DNA of 32,609 bases from Sulfitobacter delicatus (GTDB lineage Bacteria > Pseudomonadota > Alphaproteobacteria > Rhodobacterales > Rhodobacteraceae), in the NCBI RefSeq assembly GCF_900102535.1, contig NZ_FNBP01000017.1, positions 1 through 32,609 on the forward strand, given 5' to 3'. Each line of letters starts with the position of its first letter. The first letter of the stretch is position 1. This document shows, piece by piece, positions 22,128-30,195 of the stretch. Position numbers and translations under genes: made by a program. Under the pieces are notes generated by a model that saw nothing but the letters and a program-made list of their open reading frames with translations, was not told the origin of the DNA and searched no databases.

Positions 22128-22907
22128 ATGTTGAAGCTGCTCCGCACAACCGCACTGGCCTGCGCCGTTGCGGCGTCCAGCTTTGTCGCGGCCCCGGAGC
22201 GGGCGCAAGCACAAAGCTACCAGATCGACTGTGCCATTCTGCTTTGCCTCTCGGGCGGCTGGCCAGCCTCCGAGCCTTGTGCTCGCGCCCGCGCAGAGTT
22301 CATTCGCAGGATCACACCCTGGCCGGTCGAGCCGCCCCTGCAAATCTGGCGCTGTCCGATGGGCGCGTCCTTCAACGTCGATCCGTCCGAGCTGAACCGG
22401 ACCCGCATCTTCGACATTCTCATGCAGGACAGCGCCCCCGCGCCGCTGCAATCCCTTCCAAGCGCACCACTCACGGACGACGCGCTTGAGCCGCAGCCCG
22501 CCGTTCTTCGCCAGAGCGGCGGGACTGCCCGGCGGTTGCCAGAAGGCTTCGCCCTGCATTTCGTGCAGGAAGGGGAATACAGCGACGACAACGGCACGGC
22601 CGACATCGACATCAGCGGATCGGAGTTCGACTTCGTTCGCTCGATCCGCGTCTTCAATGTGACCTACGCCCGCCAGCGTGAATCCGGGCGTGACGGTGAT
22701 TGCAACCGCTCCGCGAGCGTCCGTATGGGGTCTTACGGCACCCAAGGCGATTTCCATTGGCGGGGTTCTTCTGTTGGTGCGCTGCCCGAGGCACATACCG
22801 GGATGGAACGCTATGGCGAACACTGCCCGAGCATCTGGCACCGTTCCGTCTTTGTGGAGTGGCGCGACTATCAGGGCAATTATGGCTTCGAGCAGGTCAA
22901 CTACTAA
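22128..22907 (+). CDS. Exported cysteine-containing protein of unknown function (259 aa)
   Basis: Signal peptide MLKLLRTTALACAVAASSFV, cleavage after ERAQA. The mature protein has several cysteines (DCAILLCLSGG, SEPCARARAEF, WRCPMG, GDCNRS, EHCPSIW), so it is probably disulfide-bonded in the periplasm or at the surface. The N-terminal CxxxxxC-LSGG-WPxxEPC portion resembles a cysteine motif I associate with small exported proteins encoded near alphaproteobacterial virB loci, but I cannot name the family. AAGGAG lies 6 nt before the ATG. It stands alone between the virB promoter region and repC. Confidence 0.8.
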   Translation: MLKLLRTTALACAVAASSFVAAPERAQAQSYQIDCAILLCLSGGWPASEPCARARAEFIRRITPWPVEPPLQIWRCPMGASFNVDPSELNRTRIFDILMQDSAPAPLQSLPSAPLTDDALEPQPAVLRQSGGTARRLPEGFALHFVQEGEYSDDNGTADIDISGSEFDFVRSIRVFNVTYARQRESGRDGDCNRSASVRMGSYGTQGDFHWRGSSVGALPEAHTGMERYGEHCPSIWHRSVFVEWRDYQGNYGFEQVNY

Positions 22908-22944
22908 GCGTAGTGCCGGGTAGGTCCGGTCAATACTATAATTG

Positions 22945-22975
22945 CGACAGGCATCTAAAGAGAGTATGCCTGTCG
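22945..22975. repeat. 10-bp inverted repeat after the exported-protein gene
   Basis: CGACAGGCAT and ATGCCTGTCG form perfect 10-bp arms around 11 nt. The stem is 38 nt after the stop codon but lacks a following T-tract. It could be a factor-dependent end of that transcript or a binding site at the left edge of the replication module. Confidence 0.5.
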
Positions 22976-23016
22976 TGAACGATCATAAGAATCGAACAGG
23001 CAAGGAGAGCAGACAC

Positions 23017-23120
23017 CCCAAAAAGCAAACCCCCCGCAAGGCGGCAACCAAGCGAGGGGGGGTCTAAGAACCTAGGAATTGGCGTTCCGAACAGTCCAAC
23101 ACTATCTGTTTTCAGGACTG
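23017..23120 (-). ncRNA. Putative antisense counter-transcribed RNA of the repC leader
   Basis: On the minus strand, a stem-loop with perfect 6-bp arms and 17-nt loop (23092-23097 with 23115-23120) is followed by a strong GC hairpin (C-run 23030-23035 with G-run 23056-23062) and the tract TTTGCTTTTTGG, a rho-independent terminator pointing away from repC. One stem-loop plus a terminator hairpin is the architecture of the ctRNA that controls repC in repABC plasmids. The promoter is not clear: TTGTTT with 17 nt to TAGAAC (23149-23121) is weak and would start inside the stem. The exact 5' end is unknown. Confidence 0.5.
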
Positions 23121-23192
23121 GTTCTACCACCCTCCCGTCAACCAAACAAGCAAAAAACGCACCTGTGCGAACAGGAGAACTTTGCCTTGCCG

Positions 23193-23222
23193 CCTTGTCC
23201 AACGAGCAGAAAAAGGACAAGG
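23193..23222 (+). promoter_or_regulatory. Hairpin masking the repC ribosome binding site
   Basis: CCTTGTCC (23193-23200) pairs perfectly with GGACAAGG (23215-23222), which contains most of the AAGGA Shine-Dalgarno just before ATG 23225. In repABC plasmids a comparable structure shuts off repC translation when the ctRNA binds the leader, so the same control is likely here. Confidence 0.6.
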
Positions 23223-23224
23223 AA

Positions 23225-24418
23225 ATGAACCACTCACCACAAGTCGCGTTGCCGCAGGGCATGACCCGCCGCGACGTGATCGCCGTCATCAGCGAGATCG
23301 GACCCGACCTTAACCTGAGCGGTGCGGCAATCTTCGTGCTGACCAAGCTCATCGGCAGCACGAGCGAAAAGGACTGGACCGAACCGGGTGCCGATCCGAC
23401 CTTCTACGGCACCCAGGAAACGATGGCCGAGCGCCTTCACATGACCGCCCGGCAGCTCCGCAGCCATGAGCGGAATTTTGAACGCAAGAACATCCTGAAG
23501 CGTGACACCAAGGCGAATGGTGCCCGCGAAGCCGGAACCGGGCGGGGCCTGCTTTTCACCCCGCTCAAAGCCTGCTTCGCCGACTTGTTGGCGCTGCGCG
23601 ACCAGAAGCGCGCCGTGACCAAGCGCATCAAGGAGCTGAAGAGCCTTCGCAGCGTTCGCTTGCGCAGGATGAAGGAAGCAATCGCGCGGCTCGCCCCCGA
23701 AGCACTGGAAGATGAGGCTGTCGCCTCGGTCCTCGCCCGGTTCAATGGTTGGCCGCGCTCCGACAGGCTTCATTCTCTCGGCCTGGACCGCCTCGAAGCC
23801 CATGTCGAAGACGCTGCCAAGCTGTGCATGGAACTCGAAGAGATCATTGAAAACCTACCTGGTTCTTCCTGTGAACCGGCAGAAACCTTCCGGTCCTTTA
23901 TACAAGAGGACAACCAGAAGAATCCTTCTGTATCCTGTAACGCCAGCGTGGATGAACGGAGCGCGGGCAAGCCCGCGCACTCTGGATTCCTTAGATCGGG
24001 GCCTTCCGGCCCCGATATTTGCAGAGAAAATGAGTGTGAGGCGGATAGCGGCGTTATCAACCCCAAACTTGAGGCGCTTTTTGAACCGGAGCAGCTTTTC
24101 AAGCTCGCATCCCCCGACTTCCAAATGACCCTTCAGGCAAGATCCAGTCAGATCACGAAGGAAGCGATGATCGACGCAGCCCACGACATGCTTTCACCCC
24201 TCGGGATCAATTATTCCGCTTGGCGATCCGCGTGCGGCGAACTCGGCCGCCTCGGCGCCACCCTTTGCGTCCTGGTCCTCGATGCGAACCGCGACCACCC
24301 GCAAACCCCGGTGCGCAACCCCGGTGGGGCGCTGCGTGGCATGATCCGGGCGCACAAACGGGGCAATCTCAATCTCGTTGGTAGCGTGATTGGGTTGCAG
24401 CGCCGACGGGGATACTAG
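23225..24418 (+). CDS. repC: Plasmid replication initiator RepC (solitary, no adjacent repA/repB)
   Basis: A 397-aa RepC-family protein. The N-terminal winged-helix region (about 10-120) has GPDLNLSGAAIFVLTKLIG, FYGTQETMAERLHMTARQLR and FERKNILKRD, like the RepC LSAGALHVL / LRRHL / LxRRDS layout. A middle charged part (about 130-220) and a variable linker follow. The C-terminal domain has YSAWRSACGELGRLGATLCVL and NPGGALRGMIRAHKRGNLNL, matching the RepC W-x-x-A-x-x-x-LG and S/N-PGG-x-LR-x-L-x-R-x-A signatures. RepC binds an origin usually inside its own gene. No repA or repB is adjacent; the ATPase at 3047-3760 is the only ParA here. AAGGA precedes the ATG; a GTG 60 nt upstream is less likely. 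Confidence 0.88.
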   Translation: MNHSPQVALPQGMTRRDVIAVISEIGPDLNLSGAAIFVLTKLIGSTSEKDWTEPGADPTFYGTQETMAERLHMTARQLRSHERNFERKNILKRDTKANGAREAGTGRGLLFTPLKACFADLLALRDQKRAVTKRIKELKSLRSVRLRRMKEAIARLAPEALEDEAVASVLARFNGWPRSDRLHSLGLDRLEAHVEDAAKLCMELEEIIENLPGSSCEPAETFRSFIQEDNQKNPSVSCNASVDERSAGKPAHSGFLRSGPSGPDICRENECEADSGVINPKLEALFEPEQLFKLASPDFQMTLQARSSQITKEAMIDAAHDMLSPLGINYSAWRSACGELGRLGATLCVLVLDANRDHPQTPVRNPGGALRGMIRAHKRGNLNLVGSVIGLQRRRGY

Positions 24419-24428
24419 GATGCAGCGA

Positions 24429-24686
24429 TCAACCCTCGCGCCGATCCGACCGCGCCGGATTGCAGCTATACATGCCAAGCTCTGCACCATCATTACCATG
24501 CGCGATGACCGTGCCGGCGATTGTCGCCCCCGCCGGTTCCAGCGGCCGCATTTCGACCTCGGCACTGACGCCCTGGAACGTGCGCAGCGCGGCCAGCTCG
24601 CACGCCTCCACATCATCAAACTCGGCCGTGATGACTTCCGAGCCAGACTGCATGTTAAACAGCACCAATATCAGGATGATTTTCAT
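24429..24686 (-). CDS. Small exported protein of unknown function (85 aa)
   Basis: Hydrophobic start MKIILILVLFNMQSGSEVIT, then EFDDVEACELAALRTF, resembling small Rhodobacterales proteins with a FxxxxACExAA helix, and a C-terminal MYSCNPARSD. The two cysteines could pair after export. AAAGGG lies about 7 nt before the ATG. Convergent with repC, leaving only 10 nt between stops. Not a recognised family. Confidence 0.58.
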   Translation of the reverse strand: MKIILILVLFNMQSGSEVITAEFDDVEACELAALRTFQGVSAEVEMRPLEPAGATIAGTVIAHGNDGAELGMYSCNPARSDRREG

Positions 24687-24885
24687 GTGAGACCCTTTCT
24701 ACGAGAGAGGGCCGGTCCCTCGCGGTCCCGACCCTCATGGAGAACAGCGCATGACGCTTTCACCTTCCGCGATCATCGGCATCCCTGCCTGTATCGCGCC
24801 CCTTCAATATCATAATCATGGACTCGGGACAATAACATTGCGCGGAATCACGCCCTTTCATCTTCCCTGAAATATCCTCGGGGGA

Positions 24886-24916
24886 GCGCCGCGAGGCGCG
24901 GGGGCAGACAGCCCCC
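24886..24916. repeat. GC-rich palindromic intergenic element
   Basis: GCGCC-GCGA-GGCGC (24886-24899) followed at once by GGGGGC-AGACA-GCCCCC (24900-24916), preceded by AAATATCCTCGGGGGA. I recall similar paired GC hairpins behind AAATATCC in Rhodobacterales genomes, but this is from memory. The gap 24687-24955 holds no convincing gene. Confidence 0.45.
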
Positions 24917-24955
24917 CATGTCCACAAAGGAACGATTTACGACAGGCCGCAAAAC

Positions 24956-25023
24956 AGTGTCCAAAATCCAGCCTTTACACTTTAGGTCACGCCTTGTATT
25001 TTGTGGCACCGATTTTGAACACT
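24956..25023 (+). promoter_or_regulatory. Promoter of the serine recombinase gene inside an inverted repeat (possible res site)
   Basis: TTTACA (24974-24979), 17-nt spacer, TATTTT (24997-25002) is a good sigma70-type promoter 35 nt before the recombinase start. It is flanked by AGTGTCCAAAAT (24956-24967) and ATTTTGAACACT (25012-25023), inverted with one mismatch. Serine recombinases often bind and repress at their own res or crossover site, so this pair is a candidate binding region. Confidence 0.6.
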
Positions 25024-25036
25024 TTTGGGAGTGAAA

Positions 25037-25654
25037 ATGCCGGATCTGGGCAATGCTGTCATCGGCGACACCGCAGTGCGAACATTTGCCTATGCTCGTG
25101 TGTCGACCGTAGGCCAGAGCGTCGATGCACAGCTTCAGGAGATCAAATCCGCCGGCTTTCGATTGCCAGATTATCGTCTCGTGTCCGAAACTGTTTCGGG
25201 AAGCGTCGCAGCAATGCAGCGGCCACAGTTTAAACGCCTCGTTGATCGACTCGAACCGGGTGACATTCTCGTTGTGACAAAACTCGATCGTCTTGGCCGA
25301 GACGCCATCGACGTTTCTACAACGGTAGCCGATCTTGCTGATATTCCGGTTCGGGTCTACTGCCTAGCCCTTGGTGGCACTGACCTAACCAGTTCGTCGG
25401 GGCAACTCACTATGAACGTCCTGAATGCTGTCGCGCAGTTTGAGCGAGACCTTCTTCGCGAACGCACCCACGCCGGGCTGGAAGCCGCGAAGGCAAAGGG
25501 TAAACGACTAGGGCGTCCACCTGTGTTGTCACCTGAATCCGAAACTCAGGCAAAAGAAGCCATAGCCGTAGGTGAACCCATCGCGGCAATCGCGCGGCGG
25601 TTTAAGGTTAGCCGCGCAACCATATCTAGACTTCGTGATGCAGCGACCGCCTAG
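25037..25654 (+). CDS. Serine recombinase (resolvase/invertase family)
   Basis: A 205-aa protein. The catalytic domain has AYARVSTVGQSVDAQLQEI with nucleophile Ser23, the DxLVVTKLDRLGRD motif and LTMNVLNAVAQFERDLLRER. The C-terminal HTH follows GKRLGRPPVLSPE and ends AIARRFKVSRATISRLRDA. Such enzymes resolve plasmid multimers or cointegrates or invert DNA segments. ATG 25037 is chosen because GGGAG lies 5 nt before it; an upstream TTG (25025) is possible. Convergent with the type III Res gene, with stop codons sharing the palindrome CTAG. It could stabilise the plasmid by dimer resolution or be a remnant of the element that brought the restriction system. Confidence 0.93.
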   Translation: MPDLGNAVIGDTAVRTFAYARVSTVGQSVDAQLQEIKSAGFRLPDYRLVSETVSGSVAAMQRPQFKRLVDRLEPGDILVVTKLDRLGRDAIDVSTTVADLADIPVRVYCLALGGTDLTSSSGQLTMNVLNAVAQFERDLLRERTHAGLEAAKAKGKRLGRPPVLSPESETQAKEAIAVGEPIAAIARRFKVSRATISRLRDAATA

Positions 25655-27975
25655 AGTGAAAGCGCCACGTCTACCGCTTCGCGCTCTGTTTCACAGTGGG
25701 TCGGATGCAATCGACCATTCTTCCAGGACCAAACCGTATACCCATTCTTTGAGCGTTTGTGGACAGTGCCACCAGAAATATCGACATGACCTTCGGAGAC
25801 AAGACGAAGGATCACACGCTTACCGGTTTCGGCGCCATCAATCTCGAACAACTTTGACGCCGCGGCTTCGACCAAAAGATGATCGCCCTTGGTGTCGATG
25901 ACTATAACAGCTTTGTCCACCCAAACGAGAAAGTCGGGCCAGTATGCCTGCCCTTCATGTAACAGAGGTAGCGAATATCCACTGCCAACGGGGTTTCTGG
26001 CCCAAACCCGCTGTGTTCGATCAAGCGCCCGCGCGAACTTAATTTCAAGGGAGTTCAAACCGGAATACTTGCTATGAAGCGCACGTTTGAACTCTTCCGA
26101 CGCGGTGGGATCTATTGCGATTGGGCCTACCGAATATGGACGATCGACGTCATTTTGAAATATGACGGAATGCTGAATGTAGGCTGAAACCACTTCCCGA
26201 GCTTTCTGCCTGATATGTTCTGCGGCAGGGCTACTTAGCTCGATCATCGCATCGAACTTTGGATTCTCAATATCAACTAGGTTTACTGGGCCACCTGCGC
26301 GGCGGAGCCCACCAGGGTAGCTCCTCTGGATTTCGCGCCTAAACACAGACCGAGCTGATACGCGGTTACTATGCTCCACCTCGATCCACTCGAATTGAGA
26401 GTCGGAGTCCTCACCAACTTTTTGCAGGACCTGCATTCGGCTGCCTTGACCTACGGTGTTGCTGTCACCCCCCCGAAAATCCATGATACCATCGACAATG
26501 CGGGCTATAGGCGGCTGTGCCCGACTGCTTTCAATCCCTACAGTGGGAATGGTTCGCGGCGGGTCTGCCTCGATACGGTCCCGCCTGCCGCGAGAATTTT
26601 CGTCCTTAACAACAAGGGCTATAGACGGATGTTCCGCTGCCAGATCCTTACGCAGATCGTGCAGAATATCGTCGAAGACCCCCTTCTCATCTGTCCGGAT
26701 ATGAAAGTGTGCAGTGTTCAGTATTGGGTCTGAGTAGTGGGTTGCGCCAGGTTGTCGTAGGACACGGCCAACAACTTGCGTGATTTGCCGGGCGGACGCC
26801 ATTTCTTTGTCGATGTAAGCGAAACCCACAGCAGGATCATCCCACCCTTCTTGAAGGCTAAGATTGAAAATAATGTGTTCGAATTTCTCAGAGATAAATC
26901 GAGAATAATCCTTCTCTCCGCCGTCAAATAGTCGCATATCCGTCGGCTTCGGATAGTCTTTCGAAAACTTGAGCTGGCTGTATACAGCTATTTTTTCAGG
27001 TTTGATCTTTGCTACTTCGACAAGGTGTCGCCAGACAAGAATTGGTCTCGCTTGGCGTTCTCGAAAGGGACGCTTCATATCTTCCGCGATTGACATGCCG
27101 TCTACTGTATTGGTTGTGCAGACATAAATAGCCTTGGGTGTGAAGGGAAGTTTGAGATCTGACGCGATCCTTTGAGCAGTGCTCATGTCATTTAGAAGAT
27201 TGTCTATCGCCGGTTCCATGGGTGTTACGTAACCGTCGATGGAAATACGTTCCTTAACGAGCCCAGACTGCACAACTTCTCGGCTTGAAACAGCCGTCGA
27301 GAAGTCTTCGTCCGTCCAAGCTTTATCGTTCCTCAAACGGTTCATGACGTTCGTGAGCTTGGGTGGTAACGTCAAGGTCGCACTGGCAACAATGAGTGCA
27401 TCAGGGGCAAGTTCAAGAAGCCTTTCAGATTGTAGGTCTGAAAGATTGTGACCCTCATCGTAGATGATAACCAGCGGGCGTCGCAGCCCCTTCGAGGTCT
27501 GTCTCTTTTTCAATTGGTCCCAAAGAGATTCTTCAGCAAGATCGAGCTGGGCTCTATAAATTTTTCTGTCTTCACTTGCGGTGTCTTCAACCGCAAATTT
27601 ACCAACCGTTGCAACAAGAAGAAGCGGGGTCTCTTCGCTTGTCAAATGATCCGGAGCGACCTCCAAGAGCGGCATCACAGTAAAGCCAGATAGGTTATCT
27701 GCATACTTCCCACTGGAAAGGTTTTCAAACGTTTGAGAGACGACCACCCGGCCTTTGGATATCCACAAAACGATCGGGGCTATTGGCATTCCGTCGCGAA
27801 TCTGAGAGATGGCATCTGCCAACATCAGCGTCTTCCCGCTACCTGTGATGGAGACAAGTGTTTGTAAAAACGGGACATTTGTCGTGCGATTGACCAACAA
27901 CGGATCGCTTGAATAGGTGGCGAATCTATCAGCAATCTGGCTAGCTGCTTTCTCCTGAAAACCAAGCAGCTCCAT
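25651..27975 (-). CDS. res: Type III restriction enzyme, Res (helicase-nuclease) subunit
   Basis: A 774-aa protein. SF2 helicase core with Walker A SITGSGKT (42-49), DExH box DEGH (173-176), and late motifs including FNLSLQEGWDDPAVGFAYID and QITQVVGRVLRQPG. The C-terminal nuclease is a PD-(D/E)xK fold: PDFLVWVDKAVIVIDTKGDH (about 680-699), with D681 and D694-x-K696. It translocates or slides from unmodified sites and cuts DNA together with Mod. It starts at TAATG overlapping mod. Somewhat shorter than many Res proteins (often over 850 aa) but all core motifs are present, so probably active. Confidence 0.94.
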   Translation of the reverse strand: MELLGFQEKAASQIADRFATYSSDPLLVNRTTNVPFLQTLVSITGSGKTLMLADAISQIRDGMPIAPIVLWISKGRVVVSQTFENLSSGKYADNLSGFTVMPLLEVAPDHLTSEETPLLLVATVGKFAVEDTASEDRKIYRAQLDLAEESLWDQLKKRQTSKGLRRPLVIIYDEGHNLSDLQSERLLELAPDALIVASATLTLPPKLTNVMNRLRNDKAWTDEDFSTAVSSREVVQSGLVKERISIDGYVTPMEPAIDNLLNDMSTAQRIASDLKLPFTPKAIYVCTTNTVDGMSIAEDMKRPFRERQARPILVWRHLVEVAKIKPEKIAVYSQLKFSKDYPKPTDMRLFDGGEKDYSRFISEKFEHIIFNLSLQEGWDDPAVGFAYIDKEMASARQITQVVGRVLRQPGATHYSDPILNTAHFHIRTDEKGVFDDILHDLRKDLAAEHPSIALVVKDENSRGRRDRIEADPPRTIPTVGIESSRAQPPIARIVDGIMDFRGGDSNTVGQGSRMQVLQKVGEDSDSQFEWIEVEHSNRVSARSVFRREIQRSYPGGLRRAGGPVNLVDIENPKFDAMIELSSPAAEHIRQKAREVVSAYIQHSVIFQNDVDRPYSVGPIAIDPTASEEFKRALHSKYSGLNSLEIKFARALDRTQRVWARNPVGSGYSLPLLHEGQAYWPDFLVWVDKAVIVIDTKGDHLLVEAAASKLFEIDGAETGKRVILRLVSEGHVDISGGTVHKRSKNGYTVWSWKNGRLHPTHCETEREAVDVALSL

Positions 27976-29897
27976 TAAACAATCTCATCTTCGTTGTTAA
28001 ATTCGTCGTGTTCAGTCAAGCCAAGGTCGGCAAGGATTTTGTCGGGTATCTTCCAGAAGCGAACATTGGGTGACTGAAATAGCTCGTAGCGTGCGTAAAC
28101 ATGAAATGGAGGCTCAATGCTGGCCTTCTTTGCCTCTTGCGCAACGCGCTTGTATGTGTCGAGGCTAAGTGATCCGACGGGGCCACCGTTGTCCCAAATA
28201 AGGAAATAACCCTCCATATTCTCATCCTGCCCAATCAAATACTGGTAGGAATCGTCCTCTATGCGTCTCAAGCTAGGAGCCGAGCGTCTGTGTGTCTCCC
28301 AGTGCGAGGTGAGCACGACATCTATCAACTCGTCTCTTTGCATAGATAAGACCGCCCGGGCGTCGATCGCTTTGGTCAGGAGGCGATATTCGAAACCGCC
28401 GCCCAAAGGCTCTGCTTTTTCACCATCGGGCCGATCACCTGTAATCGCGTTATGCAGGCGCTGCCAGGTCAAGGTGCGGGCATACTTGTCACCATTCTCT
28501 GGTGCACCTTGCTCCATAAGGATGAACCGTCGATTGCTGCCTTCCTCCTTGTTTAGCCACAGGACTGCGTGACCAGTCGTTCCCGAGCCTGCGAAGGGAT
28601 CAAGGACCAAGCCGTTGGGAGGGCACCAGATTTGAATGATTTTAGAGACGAGCTTGAGCGGCTTTACCGTAACGAATCCATGGCCTTCGCCCACCAAAGC
28701 AGAAAGCTCTGAAACCCCGTCACTGGATCGACCAGATTCGCTGTAGTCCCAGGATGCCGCATCGAGCCTGACGTCAGGTGTGAAAAGCTCATCGGCCCAA
28801 TATGAGACTGGTACTTTACCTTTTTTGATCTGGTTCAGATATGTCTTTGTTCTTGGGCGACCCTTTCCATCTCGGCCGAACCAGATGAATGGCCAGTTAT
28901 CTTGCTCAAGGCGTTTGAACGCGGACTTTCGAGCAGCCGCTGGAATAGCGTTGGCTTTCCCGCCCTTTACGAGAAGGGCCTTGCCTTTGCCGTCGCCAAT
29001 GTCCTTCTCGATAACATCACAGCCCCACTGCCCGAGCCATGATTTGATGTTCCGCTTTGGATGGCGCCATGCGCCTTCTCCTGCGGGGTAGTGCAACTCT
29101 CCGGTGAACGGCGATTGAATGGCGTAGTCGTCCTTTGCGCTGTAGCTTCGTGCTGTAAGGTTTCCTTCTCGCCAGAGGTCGTTAGGATCATTGTCCGGGT
29201 TTCCATAGCGAGTATTGTCTGATGCTGTCCTGGCCAAAGAACGACTTTCTGCTAGAGCAGCGTCTTTCGCATAGACAAGAACATACTCAGTCGAAGTTGA
29301 AACGTGATTGTTATCCGGACGCGGTGCCGCTGACTTTTGCCAGTTGATTATCGCGAGACGATTCTTCTCACCGAAAATTTCGTCCAGAGCCTGACCAAGG
29401 CGAAACAATTCACGATGGTCGATGCAGATCGCTAAAACACCTGTCGCTTTCAACATGGCCTTCATTATCTGAAGGCGCGGCCACATGAACTTCATCCATT
29501 TAGTTTTCTTGGAACCGTCTTCATCTGGAACCAGAAGACCCAGATCGGGATCGTTTGGATCATCGTCCCAACGGTCGTTGTATCTGAAGTATTGACCCGT
29601 ATTATAGGGGGGATCTGTTACAATGAGATCGACCTGACCTTTGAACTTGTAAAGCGTCACCATTGCTTGAAGATTTTCACCTTCGATCAGCATATTTTTC
29701 GATTGGTCTTCTGCTGTCCCGATGTGAAGCCGGGGCTCGCGACGCGTTTGGCGAGCTTTAACCCGCTTGGCAATTTGCATTGCCGTTCGTTTTCCGTGAA
29801 AACTTAAGGCAATACCCGTTGTCGACATGCTCCTAAGCAGTCGCTCCAACTCTTCGCGAGACAGTTTTGAAAGCTCTGCGTCGAAGTCAAATTCCAT
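27975..29897 (-). CDS. mod: Type III DNA methyltransferase, Mod subunit
   Basis: A 640-aa beta-class N6-adenine methyltransferase: catalytic DPPY (95-98, VTDPPYNTGQYFRYND) comes before the AdoMet-binding DPFAGSGTT (433-441). The long region between them should contain the target-recognition domain. The C-terminal part contacts Res. Mod alone methylates one strand of its asymmetric site; with Res it restricts. ATG 29897 (GGAAG 6 nt upstream) is preferred over TTG 29909. No simple repeats suggest phase variation. Composition is visibly more AT-rich than the transfer genes. Confidence 0.95.
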   Translation of the reverse strand: MEFDFDAELSKLSREELERLLRSMSTTGIALSFHGKRTAMQIAKRVKARQTRREPRLHIGTAEDQSKNMLIEGENLQAMVTLYKFKGQVDLIVTDPPYNTGQYFRYNDRWDDDPNDPDLGLLVPDEDGSKKTKWMKFMWPRLQIMKAMLKATGVLAICIDHRELFRLGQALDEIFGEKNRLAIINWQKSAAPRPDNNHVSTSTEYVLVYAKDAALAESRSLARTASDNTRYGNPDNDPNDLWREGNLTARSYSAKDDYAIQSPFTGELHYPAGEGAWRHPKRNIKSWLGQWGCDVIEKDIGDGKGKALLVKGGKANAIPAAARKSAFKRLEQDNWPFIWFGRDGKGRPRTKTYLNQIKKGKVPVSYWADELFTPDVRLDAASWDYSESGRSSDGVSELSALVGEGHGFVTVKPLKLVSKIIQIWCPPNGLVLDPFAGSGTTGHAVLWLNKEEGSNRRFILMEQGAPENGDKYARTLTWQRLHNAITGDRPDGEKAEPLGGGFEYRLLTKAIDARAVLSMQRDELIDVVLTSHWETHRRSAPSLRRIEDDSYQYLIGQDENMEGYFLIWDNGGPVGSLSLDTYKRVAQEAKKASIEPPFHVYARYELFQSPNVRFWKIPDKILADLGLTEHDEFNNEDEIV

Positions 29898-30195
29898 TGT
29901 TGCTTCCAATTCTGCGGTCGGCGCGATATTTTATTATGCTTCGTTGATGTAGGTAACACACAGAAACCAAACACAAAAGGTAGCGAAATCAGCGGCATAG
30001 GCTGACCCGGTAACTGACTGTGGGTGGTGTCCTTCGGCCCCCGTTTCGGGCAGAACACTATTGTTTTGTTAGCCTTTTCACAAGATTATCTGAACGCGCC
30101 TTAGCCTCCCCCCTACCCGCCCCTCTTTACAGATGCTCCGGGTGCTGTCTCGTCCCGATCCATTGGGCCGTGATGCGCATGGTCTGGTCAGGTCA
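29898..30195. other. Intergenic gap, promoter region of mod
   Basis: About 300 nt without a convincing gene between mod and the SOS cassette. On the minus strand a -10-like TAAAAT lies near 29930 in an AT-rich stretch; no good -35 was seen. No strong terminator for the SRAP gene was found on its downstream side. The base composition changes across this gap, so it probably includes the right edge of the imported restriction module. Confidence 0.4.

Noticed and set aside
23017..23062. Plus-strand terminator before repC
   Set aside because: The T-tract is only on the minus-strand side; on the plus strand no T-run follows the hairpin.
24750..24869. 39-codon frame beginning MTLSPSAIIG between the 85-aa gene and the recombinase
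   Set aside because: It has a GGAG upstream but no conserved-looking features and a biased composition; not strong enough to list as a gene.
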